NCBI RefSeq assembly: GCF_947500605.1
Contig: NZ_CANMSJ010000002.1
Coordinates: forward strand, 62,001 to 126,000
Direction: 5' to 3'
From: an uncultured Lacinutrix sp.
GTDB lineage: Bacteria; Bacteroidota; Bacteroidia; Flavobacteriales; Flavobacteriaceae
Length of the DNA stretch: 64,000 nucleotides
Program-made: the position numbers and the translations under genes
The notes under the pieces: model-generated
What the model was told of the DNA's origin: nothing
Seen by the model: the letters and a program-made list of their open reading frames with translations, nothing else
Databases searched by the model: none
Part shown: piece by piece, positions 15,248-24,159 of the stretch
Numbering within the stretch: the stretch's first letter is position 1
How the letters are laid out: every line of letters starts with the position of its first letter

Positions 15248-17215
15248 CTAACGTCTCTTATTATTAGACTTAGATTTAAACTTTGCCTTATTCTTCCTTT
15301 GGTTAAAAGGAACATTAGGCACAGCATCGTTAAAGGTGTTTTTAGCATCACCTTTAGGTTTGTTTTTACGCCATTTGTCGGTTTTTTCCGGAAGTAATAC
15401 TTTTAGTAAATCTTCACGACCTAATTTGTTTAACGTCTTTTTAATCCAAGCTTTATTTTCGTCTTTATACCAAAAGAAAAAACGATGTTGCTCGTCTTTC
15501 TCTTTTTGCGAAATAGGTGTATTTACTTTTTTAAGCGTGTATGGATGGTAACCACTATAATAAATTACAGTTGCAACCGTCATTGGTGTTGGTGTAAAAC
15601 CTTGCACTTGCTCTAACTGGAAACCAAGATCTTTAGTTTCGGCAGCTAGATTTGCCATATCTTCAACTTCGCAAGCAGGATGATTAGATATAAAGTATGG
15701 TATTAATTGAAGCTTTAATTTCTTAGCGACATTAATTTTATCGAAACGCTCCTTAAACTTATGGAAGTATTTAAAAGAAGGCTTGCGCATTAGTTTTAAA
15801 ACAGGATCACTAGTATGTTCTGGAGCCACTTTTAGTCGTCCAGAAACGTGCTTAGTCATTACCTCTTCGGTATAAGCATCTAATTCTTTTGGATCTGCAT
15901 TTTTATTAAATTCTGGCACTAACATATCATGTCTAATTCCAGAACCAATAAACGATTTTTTAACCTTTGGATGCTTATCAACCGCTTGATACAATTCGGT
16001 TAATGGCTTATGTGATGTATCTAAATTACTACATATTACTGGCGAAATACAAGAAGGTGCCACACACTTGTCGCAAATAGATTGTACTTTACCTTTCATT
16101 TGATACATGTTGGCACTTGGTCCACCAATATCTGACAAATAGCCCTTAAAATCTGGCATATTAGCCACAGTATCTACTTCTTTTAAAATAGATTCTTGGC
16201 TACGAGACGCAATAAACTTTCCTTGGTGTGCCGAAATGGTACAAAAGCTACAACCACCAAAACATCCTCTATGAATGTTAATGGAGAACTTTATCATCTC
16301 GAACGCAGGAATTGGTCCACGCTTATTATATTTTGGATGTGGTAATCTTGTATATGGTAAATCGAAAGACGCATCAATTTCAGCTTCCGTCATAGTAGGA
16401 TACGGCGGATTTATCATCAAGGTCTTATCTCCTACTTTCTGAAAAATACGCCTTGCAGCCAATTTATTAGATTCCTGCTCGATTACTTTAAAGTTAGAAG
16501 CATATTTCTTCTTGTCCTTTAAGCACACTTCATGCGATACAATTTCTACATCTTCCCAATTTGCATTTTTAGGTATTGCTTCGTCTTTATCTAAAAGAAC
16601 AGCCGTTTGTAGTACCGTATTTATACTGCTAAAAGGTACTCCTTTTTCTAATAAACGCACAACTTCTCGTAAAGGTTGCTCACCCATACCGTAAACCAAC
16701 ATATCTGCTTTAGAGGTTTCTAAAATAGAAGGCATTAATTTATCACTCCAAAAATCGTAATGCGTTACACGACGTAACGATGCTTCAATACCACCAATTA
16801 AAACAGGAGTATCTGGCCATTTCTCTTTTAATATCTTAGAATATACAGATGTTGCATAATCTGGTCTAAAACCAATATCTCCATTTGGAGTATAAGCATC
16901 TTTATCTCTTTTCTTTTTATTAGCATTATAATTGCTAATCATAGGATCCATACAACCACCAGTAACACCAAAAAACAATTTTGGTTTACCCATTTTAACA
17001 AAATCCTGAAGATTATCTTTAACGTTAGGTTGTGGAACAATTGCTACACGCAAGCCAAAACTTTCTAACATACGCCCAATAACTGCTGGACCAAACGTTG
17101 GGTGATCTACATAAGCATCACCACTAAACAGGATAACATCTAGTGCTTCCCATCCGCGTATTTTCACCTCTTTATTAGTGGTAGGTAACCAATCTGAAAG
17201 TTTTAATTCTTGCAT
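15248..17215 (-). CDS. YgiQ family radical SAM protein
   Basis: 655 residues. The N-terminal UPF0313-type domain starts LSDWLPTTNKEVKIRGWEALDVILFSGDAYVDHP. A B12-binding-like half (FGVTGGCMDPMISNYNA, LIGGIEASLRRVTHYDFWSDK) is followed by the radical SAM cluster motif CFGGCSFC (Cx3Cx2C) near residue 325. A lysine/arginine-rich tail of about 40 residues ends the protein. It should bind a [4Fe-4S] cluster and cleave SAM; the substrate is unknown for the family. An AGAGAC/GTCTCT hairpin (15243-15258) overlaps the stop codon and may act as a terminator on the minus strand. Confidence 0.9.
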   Translation of the reverse strand: MQELKLSDWLPTTNKEVKIRGWEALDVILFSGDAYVDHPTFGPAVIGRMLESFGLRVAIVPQPNVKDNLQDFVKMGKPKLFFGVTGGCMDPMISNYNANKKKRDKDAYTPNGDIGFRPDYATSVYSKILKEKWPDTPVLIGGIEASLRRVTHYDFWSDKLMPSILETSKADMLVYGMGEQPLREVVRLLEKGVPFSSINTVLQTAVLLDKDEAIPKNANWEDVEIVSHEVCLKDKKKYASNFKVIEQESNKLAARRIFQKVGDKTLMINPPYPTMTEAEIDASFDLPYTRLPHPKYNKRGPIPAFEMIKFSINIHRGCFGGCSFCTISAHQGKFIASRSQESILKEVDTVANMPDFKGYLSDIGGPSANMYQMKGKVQSICDKCVAPSCISPVICSNLDTSHKPLTELYQAVDKHPKVKKSFIGSGIRHDMLVPEFNKNADPKELDAYTEEVMTKHVSGRLKVAPEHTSDPVLKLMRKPSFKYFHKFKERFDKINVAKKLKLQLIPYFISNHPACEVEDMANLAAETKDLGFQLEQVQGFTPTPMTVATVIYYSGYHPYTLKKVNTPISQKEKDEQHRFFFWYKDENKAWIKKTLNKLGREDLLKVLLPEKTDKWRKNKPKGDAKNTFNDAVPNVPFNQRKNKAKFKSKSNNKRR

Positions 17216-17461
17216 AACGCTGCAAAAATAGACAAAAAATGGCTCTTATCTATTATTATAAAAGGCTTTAGCTTAAAATTATGAGGTATCTTTTTATATA
17301 AATAAAAAACAATTGTCCTATTATGCTCTACCGTTTTGTGTTTTAGCTAAGAAATAAACAATGTGATGTAGTTATAAACAGTTGGTTTTCAAAAATGAGA
17401 AGGTAATTAACAAAGCTGCAAAACATATCAACAAAGTTATCAAATAAAATACGCCATACTA

Positions 17462-17492
17462 TTTGGTAATCAATAAGATTGTCGTAAATTTG
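17462..17492 (+). promoter_or_regulatory. rplM-rpsI promoter
   Basis: TTTG (17462-17465), 19 bp, then TAAATTTG (17485-17492): an exact fit to the Bacteroidota -33/-7 consensus and the clearest promoter in the window. The rest of the 17216-17539 gap is AT-rich, with no ORF or hairpin I would support. Confidence 0.75.
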
Positions 17493-17539
17493 CAAACTCT
17501 TTTTAAGAGAGGAATGTTTAATTATAAAATTTAAAAATT

Positions 17540-17995
17540 GTGGATACAATAAGCTACAAAACCATTTCAGCCAATAAAGCTACTGTCGATAAGCAGTGGG
17601 TTTTAATTGATGCTGATGGTCAAACTTTAGGGCGTATGTGCTCTCAAGTCGCAAGACTTTTAAGAGGTAAGCACAAGCCAAGCTTCACACCTCACGTTGA
17701 TTGTGGAGATAACGTAATCGTTATCAACGCAGAAAAAATCATCTTAACTGGAAACAAGTGGAATGACAAATCGTACATTCGTCACACAGGTTACCCAGGT
17801 GGTCAAAGAAGTTTAACTGCTACTGAATTGTTCGGAAAAGATCCGTCAAGATTAGTAGAGAAATCTGTAAAAGGAATGTTACCTAAAAACAAATTAGGAG
17901 CAGCTCTTTTCAGAAATTTAACTGTTGTTACAGGAACTAAGCACGCTCACGAAGCGCAAAAGCCTACAGTAATTAACTTAAACGAATTCAAGTAA
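17540..17995 (+). CDS. rplM: 50S ribosomal protein L13
   Basis: 151 residues, starting at GTG ([15 protein letters not shown]), the usual flavobacterial L13 N-terminus. The family motifs [34 protein letters not shown] and [11 protein letters not shown] are all present. It is an early-assembly protein of the large subunit. The stop codon shares its last base with the start of rpsI (TAATG), giving tight translational coupling. Confidence 0.97.
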   Translation: MDTISYKTISANKATVDKQWVLIDADGQTLGRMCSQVARLLRGKHKPSFTPHVDCGDNVIVINAEKIILTGNKWNDKSYIRHTGYPGGQRSLTATELFGKDPSRLVEKSVKGMLPKNKLGAALFRNLTVVTGTKHAHEAQKPTVINLNEFK

Positions 17996-18381
17996 TGGAA
18001 GTATTACACAAAATTGGTCGTCGTAAAACGGCTGTTGCTCGTGTTTACCTTAAAGAAGGTAAAGGACAAATCACGATTAACAAAAAAGACATTAAAGACT
18101 ACTTCGATACAGCTACGTTACAGTACAAAGTAAACCAACCGTTAGTATTAACTAACAACGAGGATACTTTTGACATTAATGTAAATGTATTTGGTGGTGG
18201 TATCACTGGTCAAGCAGAAGCTATCCGTTTAGCAATCTCTCGTGCAATGTGCGAATTAGATGCTGAACATAGATTAGTTTTAAAGCCAGAAGGTTTATTA
18301 ACAAGAGACCCAAGAATGGTGGAACGTAAGAAATTCGGACAGAAGAAAGCCCGTAAAAAATTCCAATTCTCGAAACGTTAA
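17995..18381 (+). CDS. rpsI: 30S ribosomal protein S9
   Basis: 128 residues. IGRRKTAVARVYLKEGKG opens the protein, and the conserved basic tail RDPRMVERKKFGQKKARKKFQFSKR ends it, reaching the ribosomal P site. The rplM-rpsI pair is conserved in nearly all bacteria. Confidence 0.97.
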   Translation: MEVLHKIGRRKTAVARVYLKEGKGQITINKKDIKDYFDTATLQYKVNQPLVLTNNEDTFDINVNVFGGGITGQAEAIRLAISRAMCELDAEHRLVLKPEGLLTRDPRMVERKKFGQKKARKKFQFSKR

Positions 18382-18389
18382 TATTATCC

Positions 18390-18556
18390 TTCAACAGTAT
18401 TGGAAATTTGTTTTTCATTTTTTCAATAGTGTTGAAAACACAAAAAAAATAAAACAGTTATTGTTGTCCATGTGTCTTTAAATTAAAGCACAGGATTTAG
18501 TCTAGCATCTAAATAATTAAGGCGAATTTTAATAAATGACCACTTAATTATTGCTA
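18390..18556 (+). promoter_or_regulatory. Structured rpsB leader (candidate autoregulatory region)
   Basis: The 202-bp gap before rpsB holds two dyads. The first is TTCAACAGTATTG (18390-18402) with CAATAGTGTTGAA (18424-18436), one mismatch. The second is AATAATTAAG (18512-18521) with CTTAATTATT (18543-18552), extended by TAGCA/TGCTA across a 4-base bulge. The second ends about 30 bases before the ATG. S2 represses its own leader in other phyla; whether this region does so is inference. Confidence 0.45.
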
Positions 18557-18583
18557 ATTCAACAGAACGTAAACTATTACAAA

Positions 18584-19369
18584 ATGGCAGTAGAAGTAAA
18601 AGAATTACTTGAAGCAGGTGTACACTTCGGTCACCTTACACGTAAGTGGGATCCAAACATGGCTCCTTACGTATATATGGAGCGTAACGGTATCCATATT
18701 ATCAATTTATACAAAACAGCAGCTAAGATGGACGAAGCTGGAGAAGCTTTAGCGAAAATCGCAGCCTCTGGTCGTAAAATCTTATTTGTAGCTACAAAAA
18801 AACAAGCAAAAGACATCGTCGCTGAAAAAGCGGGAGGTATTAACATGCCTTTTATCACAGAAAGATGGCCTGGTGGAATGTTAACTAACTTTATTACTAT
18901 TAGAAAAGCAATCAAGAAGATGGCTACTATTGATAGAATGAAGAAAGATGGAACATTTTTAACTTTATCTAAAAAAGAACGTTTACAAGTTGATCGTTTA
19001 AGAGCTAAGTTAGAAAAGAATTTAGGTTCTATTGTTGACATGACTCGTCTTCCAGCAGCTTTGTTTGTTGTAGATATTAAACGTGAGCATATCGCGATTA
19101 AAGAAGCACAGAAATTAAACATTCCTATTTTTGCAATGGTAGATACTAACTCTGATCCACGTCAAGTAGATTACGTTATACCATCAAATGATGATGCTTC
19201 TAAATCGATCGATAAAATTTTAACGCATGTTACTGAAGCTATTACTGGTGGATTAAATGCGCGTAAAGCTGAAAAAGATGCTAAAGCAGAAGGTAAAACT
19301 GAAGCTAAAGTTGAAAAAGCGGCTCCAGCTAAAACTGAAAAAGCAGCAGCTAACGAAGAAGAAGAATAA
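18584..19369 (+). CDS. rpsB: 30S ribosomal protein S2
   Basis: 261 residues from ATG 18584 (MAVEVKELLEAGVHFGHLTRKWDP), the normal S2 start; a TTG 33 bases upstream in frame is ignored. The family motifs RWPGGMLTN and IPIFAMVDTNSDP are present. The last 35 residues are a low-complexity Ala/Glu/Lys tail typical of Bacteroidota S2. It is followed by a terminator and then tsf, the standard order. Confidence 0.97.
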   Translation: MAVEVKELLEAGVHFGHLTRKWDPNMAPYVYMERNGIHIINLYKTAAKMDEAGEALAKIAASGRKILFVATKKQAKDIVAEKAGGINMPFITERWPGGMLTNFITIRKAIKKMATIDRMKKDGTFLTLSKKERLQVDRLRAKLEKNLGSIVDMTRLPAALFVVDIKREHIAIKEAQKLNIPIFAMVDTNSDPRQVDYVIPSNDDASKSIDKILTHVTEAITGGLNARKAEKDAKAEGKTEAKVEKAAPAKTEKAAANEEEE

Positions 19370-19389
19370 AACAATAAAATTATTACAAA

Positions 19390-19434
19390 TAAAGTCGTTT
19401 AGTTCTTTCTTAACAGAAATTAATTAAACGACTT
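19390..19434 (+). terminator. Intrinsic terminator/attenuator between rpsB and tsf
   Basis: AAAGTCGTTTA (19390-19400) pairs perfectly with TAAACGACTTT (19424-19434) across a 23-base loop, then a T run. It lies between two genes that are normally co-transcribed, so partial termination that sets the S2:EF-Ts ratio is possible. Confidence 0.65.
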
Positions 19435-19452
19435 TTTTAAATTATATTTACT

Positions 19453-20412
19453 ATGAGTGATGTAAAAATTTCAGCAGCAGAAGTAAACAAGTTAAGAAAA
19501 GCTACTGGTGCAGGTATGATGGATTGTAAAAAAGCCTTAGTGGAAGCTAAAGGTGATTTTGATGAAGCAATCAACGTATTACGTAAAAAAGGTCAAAAAG
19601 TTGCAGAAAAGAGAGCTGACAGAGATTCTTCTGAAGGTGCTGCTGTTACAAGAATTAATGCAGACAATACTGTTGGTGTTGCTATTGTATTAGGATGTGA
19701 AACAGATTTCGTTGGTAAAAACGAATCTTTCTTAGCATTAGCTGGACAATTTGCTGATATCGCTATCAACTTTGATAACAAAGAAGATTTCTTAGCTGCA
19801 GACTTTGGAGGTATGACAGTAGCCGAAAAATTAGTTGAACAAACTGGTGTTGTAGGTGAGAAATTAGAAATCAATGCATTCGAGAGATTAGAAGCTCCTT
19901 ACGTTGGTACTTACGTTCATATTAATAAAATTGGTGCATTGGTTGGTTTATCTCAAGCAGAAGAATCAGTGGCTAAAGATGTAGCAATGCAAGTCGCTTC
20001 TATGGGAGCAACTTCTTTATCTTACAAAGGTTTTGATGCTTCTTATGTAGCAAACGAAACTGAAGCAAGAATTGCAGTTATAGAAAAAGATAATATTGAA
20101 TTAGGGCGTTTAGGTAAAACACTTAAAAACGTACCTCAATATATTTCTATGGCTCAATTAACTCCTGAAGTTATGGCTAAAGCAGAAGAAGATGCTAAAG
20201 CACAATTAGCAGCAGAAGGTAAACCAGAAAAAATCTGGGGAAATATTTTACCAGGTAAAATGGATCGTTTTGTTAGCGATAACACTACTTTAGATCAAGA
20301 ACAATGTTTACTTGACCAAAGATTTATTAAAGACGAAAAGCAAACAGTTGCAGCTTATGTTGCATCTAAAAACGTTGAAGTAACTGCTTTTAAACGTGTT
20401 TCTTTAGGATAA
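19453..20412 (+). CDS. tsf: Elongation factor Ts
   Basis: 319 residues. The N-terminal UBA-like domain and the EF-Tu-binding motif VNKLRKATGAGMMDCKKAL are intact, followed by VLGCETDFVGKNESF and the C-terminal IWGNILPGKMDRFV segment. It is the guanine nucleotide exchange factor for EF-Tu. Length is normal for Bacteroidota, where EF-Ts is longer than in E. coli. Confidence 0.97.
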   Translation: MSDVKISAAEVNKLRKATGAGMMDCKKALVEAKGDFDEAINVLRKKGQKVAEKRADRDSSEGAAVTRINADNTVGVAIVLGCETDFVGKNESFLALAGQFADIAINFDNKEDFLAADFGGMTVAEKLVEQTGVVGEKLEINAFERLEAPYVGTYVHINKIGALVGLSQAEESVAKDVAMQVASMGATSLSYKGFDASYVANETEARIAVIEKDNIELGRLGKTLKNVPQYISMAQLTPEVMAKAEEDAKAQLAAEGKPEKIWGNILPGKMDRFVSDNTTLDQEQCLLDQRFIKDEKQTVAAYVASKNVEVTAFKRVSLG

Positions 20413-20470
20413 TAAATGCTCTCTGTTATTCCTAACGTAAGCTAAGAATCTCAAACAAACATTTAAAATA

Positions 20471-20507
20471 AAAAACCACTACTCTATTTTTAGAGCTAGT
20501 GGTTTTT
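20471..20507 (+). terminator. Intrinsic terminator after tsf
   Basis: AAAAACCACTA (20471-20481) pairs with TAGTGGTTTTT (20497-20507), with an inner CTCTA-TTTT-TAGAG stem; a T tract follows. Confidence 0.88.
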
Positions 20508-20525
20508 TTTATGCTTAAAAACACT

Positions 20526-20533
20526 TAATTTTG
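20526..20533 (+). promoter_or_regulatory. Candidate -7 element of pyrH
   Basis: TAATTTTG matches TAnnTTTG, 58 bp before the pyrH ATG. A TTTCCGCGAAAGCG short palindromic motif lies in the presumed leader (20545-20558). Confidence 0.45.
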
Positions 20534-20583
20534 CGTAACTAAAATTTCCGCGAAAGCGAAAATAACACACAGCGACATTCAAC

Positions 20584-21309
20584 ATGAAATACAAAAGAAT
20601 CCTCCTAAAACTATCTGGTGAAGCCCTAATGGGAAATCGCCAATATGGTATTGACCCAGAACGTCTAGCAGAATATGCACAAGACATTAAAGCTGTAACA
20701 GAAAAAGGTATTGAAGTTGCCATAGTAATTGGTGGTGGAAATATTTTTAGAGGTGTTGCAGGAGCTATGAATGGTATGGATCGCGTTCAAGGCGACCACA
20801 TGGGAATGTTAGCAACTGTTATAAACGGTTTAGCATTACAACAAGCACTAGAAGATGCAGATGTAAAAACACGTTTACAAACCGCTATTAAAATTAATGA
20901 AGTTGCCGAGCCTTTTATTAGAAGAAAAGCAATGAGTCACCTACGCAAAGGACGAGTAGTTATTTTTGGAGGAGGAACAGGTAACCCATATTTTACTACA
21001 GATTCGGCAGCCGTTTTAAGGGCTATTGAAATTGAAGCAGATGTTATTTTAAAGGGAACTCGAGTAGATGGTATTTACAATACGGATCCAGAAAAAGATG
21101 CTACTGCAATAAAATTTGATCATATTACTTTTGACGATGTCTTACGTAAAGGCTTAAAAGTTATGGATACGACAGCTTTTACATTAAGTCAAGAAAACGA
21201 TTTACCTATTATAGTTTTCGATATGAATACAAGAGGAAACTTAATGAAAGTAGTTACTGGAGAAAACATTGGAACTCAAGTAAGTTTATTACCAAAAGCA
21301 AGTAAGTAA
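20584..21309 (+). CDS. pyrH: UMP kinase
   Basis: 241 residues of the amino-acid kinase fold, phosphorylating UMP to UDP with ATP. Motifs: [52 protein letters not shown] and [14 protein letters not shown]. The order tsf-pyrH-frr is the common bacterial arrangement. Confidence 0.97.
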   Translation: MKYKRILLKLSGEALMGNRQYGIDPERLAEYAQDIKAVTEKGIEVAIVIGGGNIFRGVAGAMNGMDRVQGDHMGMLATVINGLALQQALEDADVKTRLQTAIKINEVAEPFIRRKAMSHLRKGRVVIFGGGTGNPYFTTDSAAVLRAIEIEADVILKGTRVDGIYNTDPEKDATAIKFDHITFDDVLRKGLKVMDTTAFTLSQENDLPIIVFDMNTRGNLMKVVTGENIGTQVSLLPKASK

Positions 21310-21383
21310 CATAAAACCTTAGAAATTGATAAATTTGTATCCGTTTCTAAAATTGTTTACTTTAGTATTTAAATTAAGAGATA

Positions 21384-21453
21384 TACTACTATCTAATTAA
21401 GTTTAATAGGCCTGATAAAATTCGGCTTAATTCTTGAATAAAGTATAGTAGTA
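21384..21453 (+). promoter_or_regulatory. Candidate structured leader of frr
   Basis: In the 159-bp gap before frr, TACTACTAT (21384-21392) pairs with ATAGTAGTA (21445-21453), and inside it AATTAAG (21395-21401) pairs with CTTAATT (21426-21432). No T tract follows, so it is not a simple terminator. The fold ends 15 bases before the ATG. A regulatory role is inference. Confidence 0.35.
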
Positions 21454-21468
21454 ACAAAAATTTTAACA

Positions 21469-22026
21469 ATGAACGAAGACATTCAATTTATTATAGATAG
21501 CACTAAAGAGTCTATGGAAAATGCTATCCAACACCTTATTAAACAATTCTCTAACATACGTGCTGGTAAAGCTAGTCCTGCAATGTTAGGTAGTGTTATG
21601 GTAGATTACTACGGTTCTCAAACACCATTAGCACAAGTAGCAAATGTTAACACTCCAGATGGTAGAACCATTACTGTTCAGCCTTGGGAAAAAAATATGA
21701 TTCAACCTATTGAAAAAGCAATTCAAATTGCAAATCTAGGTTTTAATCCAATGAATAATGGAGACATACTTATTATTAGTGTCCCACCTTTAACTGAAGA
21801 GCGCAGACGCGATTTAGCTAAGCAAGCAAAATCTGAAGCAGAAGATGCTAAAGTTGGTGTTCGTAATGCAAGAAAAGAAGCTAACAACGATATTAAAAAA
21901 GTTGAAGGCGTATCTGAAGATTTACAGAAGAATGCAGAAGCAGATGTGCAAACACTTACAGATGCTTCCTCTAAACGGATTGAAGAGATCTTAGCAAGCA
22001 AAGACAAAGAAATAATGACGGTTTAA
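21469..22026 (+). CDS. frr: Ribosome recycling factor
   Basis: 185 residues, the standard length. Motifs: FSNIRAGKASPAML, VNTPDGRTITVQPWEKNMI, the domain II segment DILIISVPPLTEERRRDLAKQAK, and VRNARKEANNDIKK in the long helix. With EF-G it splits post-termination ribosomes. Confidence 0.97.
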   Translation: MNEDIQFIIDSTKESMENAIQHLIKQFSNIRAGKASPAMLGSVMVDYYGSQTPLAQVANVNTPDGRTITVQPWEKNMIQPIEKAIQIANLGFNPMNNGDILIISVPPLTEERRRDLAKQAKSEAEDAKVGVRNARKEANNDIKKVEGVSEDLQKNAEADVQTLTDASSKRIEEILASKDKEIMTV

Positions 22027-22032
22027 ACGTTA

Positions 22033-22054
22033 AAAGCGACTTAATTGTCGCTTT
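22033..22054 (+). terminator. Intrinsic terminator after frr
   Basis: AAAGCGAC (22033-22040), loop TTAATT, GTCGCTTT (22047-22054), followed by a T tract, starting 7 bases after the stop codon. Confidence 0.88.
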
Positions 22055-22094
22055 TTTTTATACGAGGACTATTAACTTTATCGTTTATATAATT

Positions 22095-22835
22095 ATGAGC
22101 TATCTAAAATCCATATTCCTCTTGTGTGCTTTATTGTTTTCTACAATAGGTATATCGCAAGATTATAAGTTTATTCCTGAAGATCAAGAACGTTTAACAG
22201 ATGATCAGGTTAAAACCTTGCAAATCATGATTACTCCGGATGTTTTACTATTTAACGAAAAAGGTAAAATTCTTCCAATGTCTAATATGGAATTAATGGC
22301 TAATCCAGATTACAAACCATTATTTTATGCTAACGATGAAGGGAAAATTAAATCTGTAATATTTCAGAAAAAAAGTAATCATCCTGTTTTAATTAAAAAA
22401 AATCCTGAAGCAGATTTCGCAAAAGGAGAAAAAGCACTTGATTTTATTGTTACAGACTTAGAAGGAAACACAATTAAACTTTCAGAATTAAAAGATAAAG
22501 TGGTTGTTTTAAACTTTTGGTTTACAAAATGTGGTCCTTGTGTTGTAGAAATGCCAAAATTAAATGAACTTGTAAAAGAGTATGAAGATAAAGATGTTGT
22601 TTTTTTAGCAATTACATTTAACAAAGAAGGTATTGTAGAAAATTTTCTATACGAAACAGACTTTAATTACACTATAGTTCCAAATGCAAACGATGTTATT
22701 AACATGTATGGTGTACAAAGTTACCCAACCAGTATTGTAATTAATAAAAAAGGAGAAATAGTACTTAAAGAAATTGGATACAGAACAAACATTAAAAGCG
22801 TTCTTTCTAAGGCTATTAAAAACCAACTAAAATAA
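22095..22835 (+). CDS. TlpA-like thioredoxin-fold lipoprotein/periplasmic reductase
   Basis: 246 residues. An N-terminal signal sequence (LKSIFLLCALLFSTIGISQ) is followed by about 90 family-specific residues and a C-terminal redoxin domain with GEKALDFIVTDLEGNTIKLSELKDKVVVLNFW-type topology. The active site is NFWFTKCGPCVVEMP; the cis-Pro is probably in VQSYPTSIVI. It is probably a periplasmic thiol-disulfide oxidoreductase. It ends 3 bp before the DUF5686 gene, so the two are probably one operon. Confidence 0.85.
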   Translation: MSYLKSIFLLCALLFSTIGISQDYKFIPEDQERLTDDQVKTLQIMITPDVLLFNEKGKILPMSNMELMANPDYKPLFYANDEGKIKSVIFQKKSNHPVLIKKNPEADFAKGEKALDFIVTDLEGNTIKLSELKDKVVVLNFWFTKCGPCVVEMPKLNELVKEYEDKDVVFLAITFNKEGIVENFLYETDFNYTIVPNANDVINMYGVQSYPTSIVINKKGEIVLKEIGYRTNIKSVLSKAIKNQLK

Positions 22836-22838
22836 TTT

Positions 22839-24107
22839 ATGCGCAACCTTTGGTTATACACGCTTTTCTTTTGTTGTGCATTTATATTAAATGCCCAAAC
22901 ACCAGAAAAAGATACCGAAAAACCACAGGACTCTACAAAGTCTAGTGTTCTTTTAAAGCAAATAGGTAATGGTTTTTTTCCTACTAAGCTTTGGAATTTC
23001 GACTTACGCTATTTAGTTAAGTTTAATCAATATGAAGGCTTTAGAACTGGATTAGGAGGTGTAACTAACGATGAATTTTCAAAAAACTTTAGAATAGATT
23101 CTTATGGTGTGTATGGATTTAGAGATCATCGTTTTAAATACAAACTTGGTGGTGGTTTTCTTTTAAATGAAAAAACTAAAAGTTGGCTTAACGTTTCTTA
23201 CACAGATGATTTAATGGAAACTGGTAGCTCTAATTTTTTAACCGATGGCAGAACATTCTCTTTTTTCGAGCCACGTTTGCTTAATATTAGTTTGTTTCAT
23301 AAACACATTACTTCGGCTATATCTCTTGAACACGAAATAAACCCAAAGTTAATTACAGAGACAGAAATTGCTATTAGTAACATCACTCCAACTTACGACT
23401 ATAACTATATTCTTAACAATACATCTTACAACTCTTTTGAAACAACAACTGCTAAAGTTGCTTTGCAATGGAGTCCTTTTGTAGAATATGAAACTGTAGA
23501 CAGTAAAACAAAAACTACAGTAGATGGCTACCCTAAATTCACTCTACAATACAGTAAAAGTTTTAGAAATGTTTTTAATGCAGATTTTAATTTTTCGAAG
23601 TTAGATTTTAGGACCATTCATAAAGTTATACATAATAAGGATTCTCATACCATAGGAACTTTTTCTTTAGGCTTAGCCCACGGAGACACTCCACTAACGC
23701 ATTTATATCACGCATACCCAAACAATATTAATAAAGAAACAATTTTAAATCGTTTCTCTGTGGCTGGAATTAACAGTTTTGAAACTATGTTTTTTAACGA
23801 GTTTTTCTCAGATAGGTTTGCAACTTTAGTCGTTAAACACTATATCAAACCCTTTCATATTAGTAATTATTTTAAACCACAACTGGTTTTAATTACACGT
23901 TATGCTGTTGGAAATATGAATAATATTGCGAGACATGAAAATGTTAGTTTTGGAACTTTAAAAAGTGGTTATACAGAATCTGGTATCGAATTAAATAAGC
24001 TACTACTAGGTTTTGGGTTAAGTTTCACTTACCGCTACGGTGCATATCATCTACCTAAAGAGGAAGATAATATTGCTCTTAAATTCACTTTTAATATTAC
24101 ATTATAA
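22839..24107 (+). CDS. DUF5686-type outer-membrane beta-barrel protein
   Basis: 422 residues with a signal peptide (MRNLWLYTLFFCCAFILNAQ). FNQYEGFRTGLGG, VYGFRDHRFKYKLGGGFLL and the strand-rich C-terminus ending in aromatic TFNITL mark an outer-membrane barrel of the DUF5686 group, but without the N-terminal carboxypeptidase-regulatory-like domain seen in full-length members, so this is a short version. Function of the family is not established. Co-transcribed with the TlpA-like gene. Confidence 0.7.
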   Translation: MRNLWLYTLFFCCAFILNAQTPEKDTEKPQDSTKSSVLLKQIGNGFFPTKLWNFDLRYLVKFNQYEGFRTGLGGVTNDEFSKNFRIDSYGVYGFRDHRFKYKLGGGFLLNEKTKSWLNVSYTDDLMETGSSNFLTDGRTFSFFEPRLLNISLFHKHITSAISLEHEINPKLITETEIAISNITPTYDYNYILNNTSYNSFETTTAKVALQWSPFVEYETVDSKTKTTVDGYPKFTLQYSKSFRNVFNADFNFSKLDFRTIHKVIHNKDSHTIGTFSLGLAHGDTPLTHLYHAYPNNINKETILNRFSVAGINSFETMFFNEFFSDRFATLVVKHYIKPFHISNYFKPQLVLITRYAVGNMNNIARHENVSFGTLKSGYTESGIELNKLLLGFGLSFTYRYGAYHLPKEEDNIALKFTFNITL

Positions 24108-24132
24108 TTTCGAAAAATCTATAGGTTTTCCC

Positions 24133-24140
24133 TACCTTTG
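24133..24140 (+). promoter_or_regulatory. Candidate -7 element of the RND/MMPL gene
   Basis: TACCTTTG matches TAnnTTTG, 20 bp before the ATG at 24160, giving a short leader. Confidence 0.5.
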
Positions 24141-24159
24141 AAGCTCCTTTTAAAGCATC

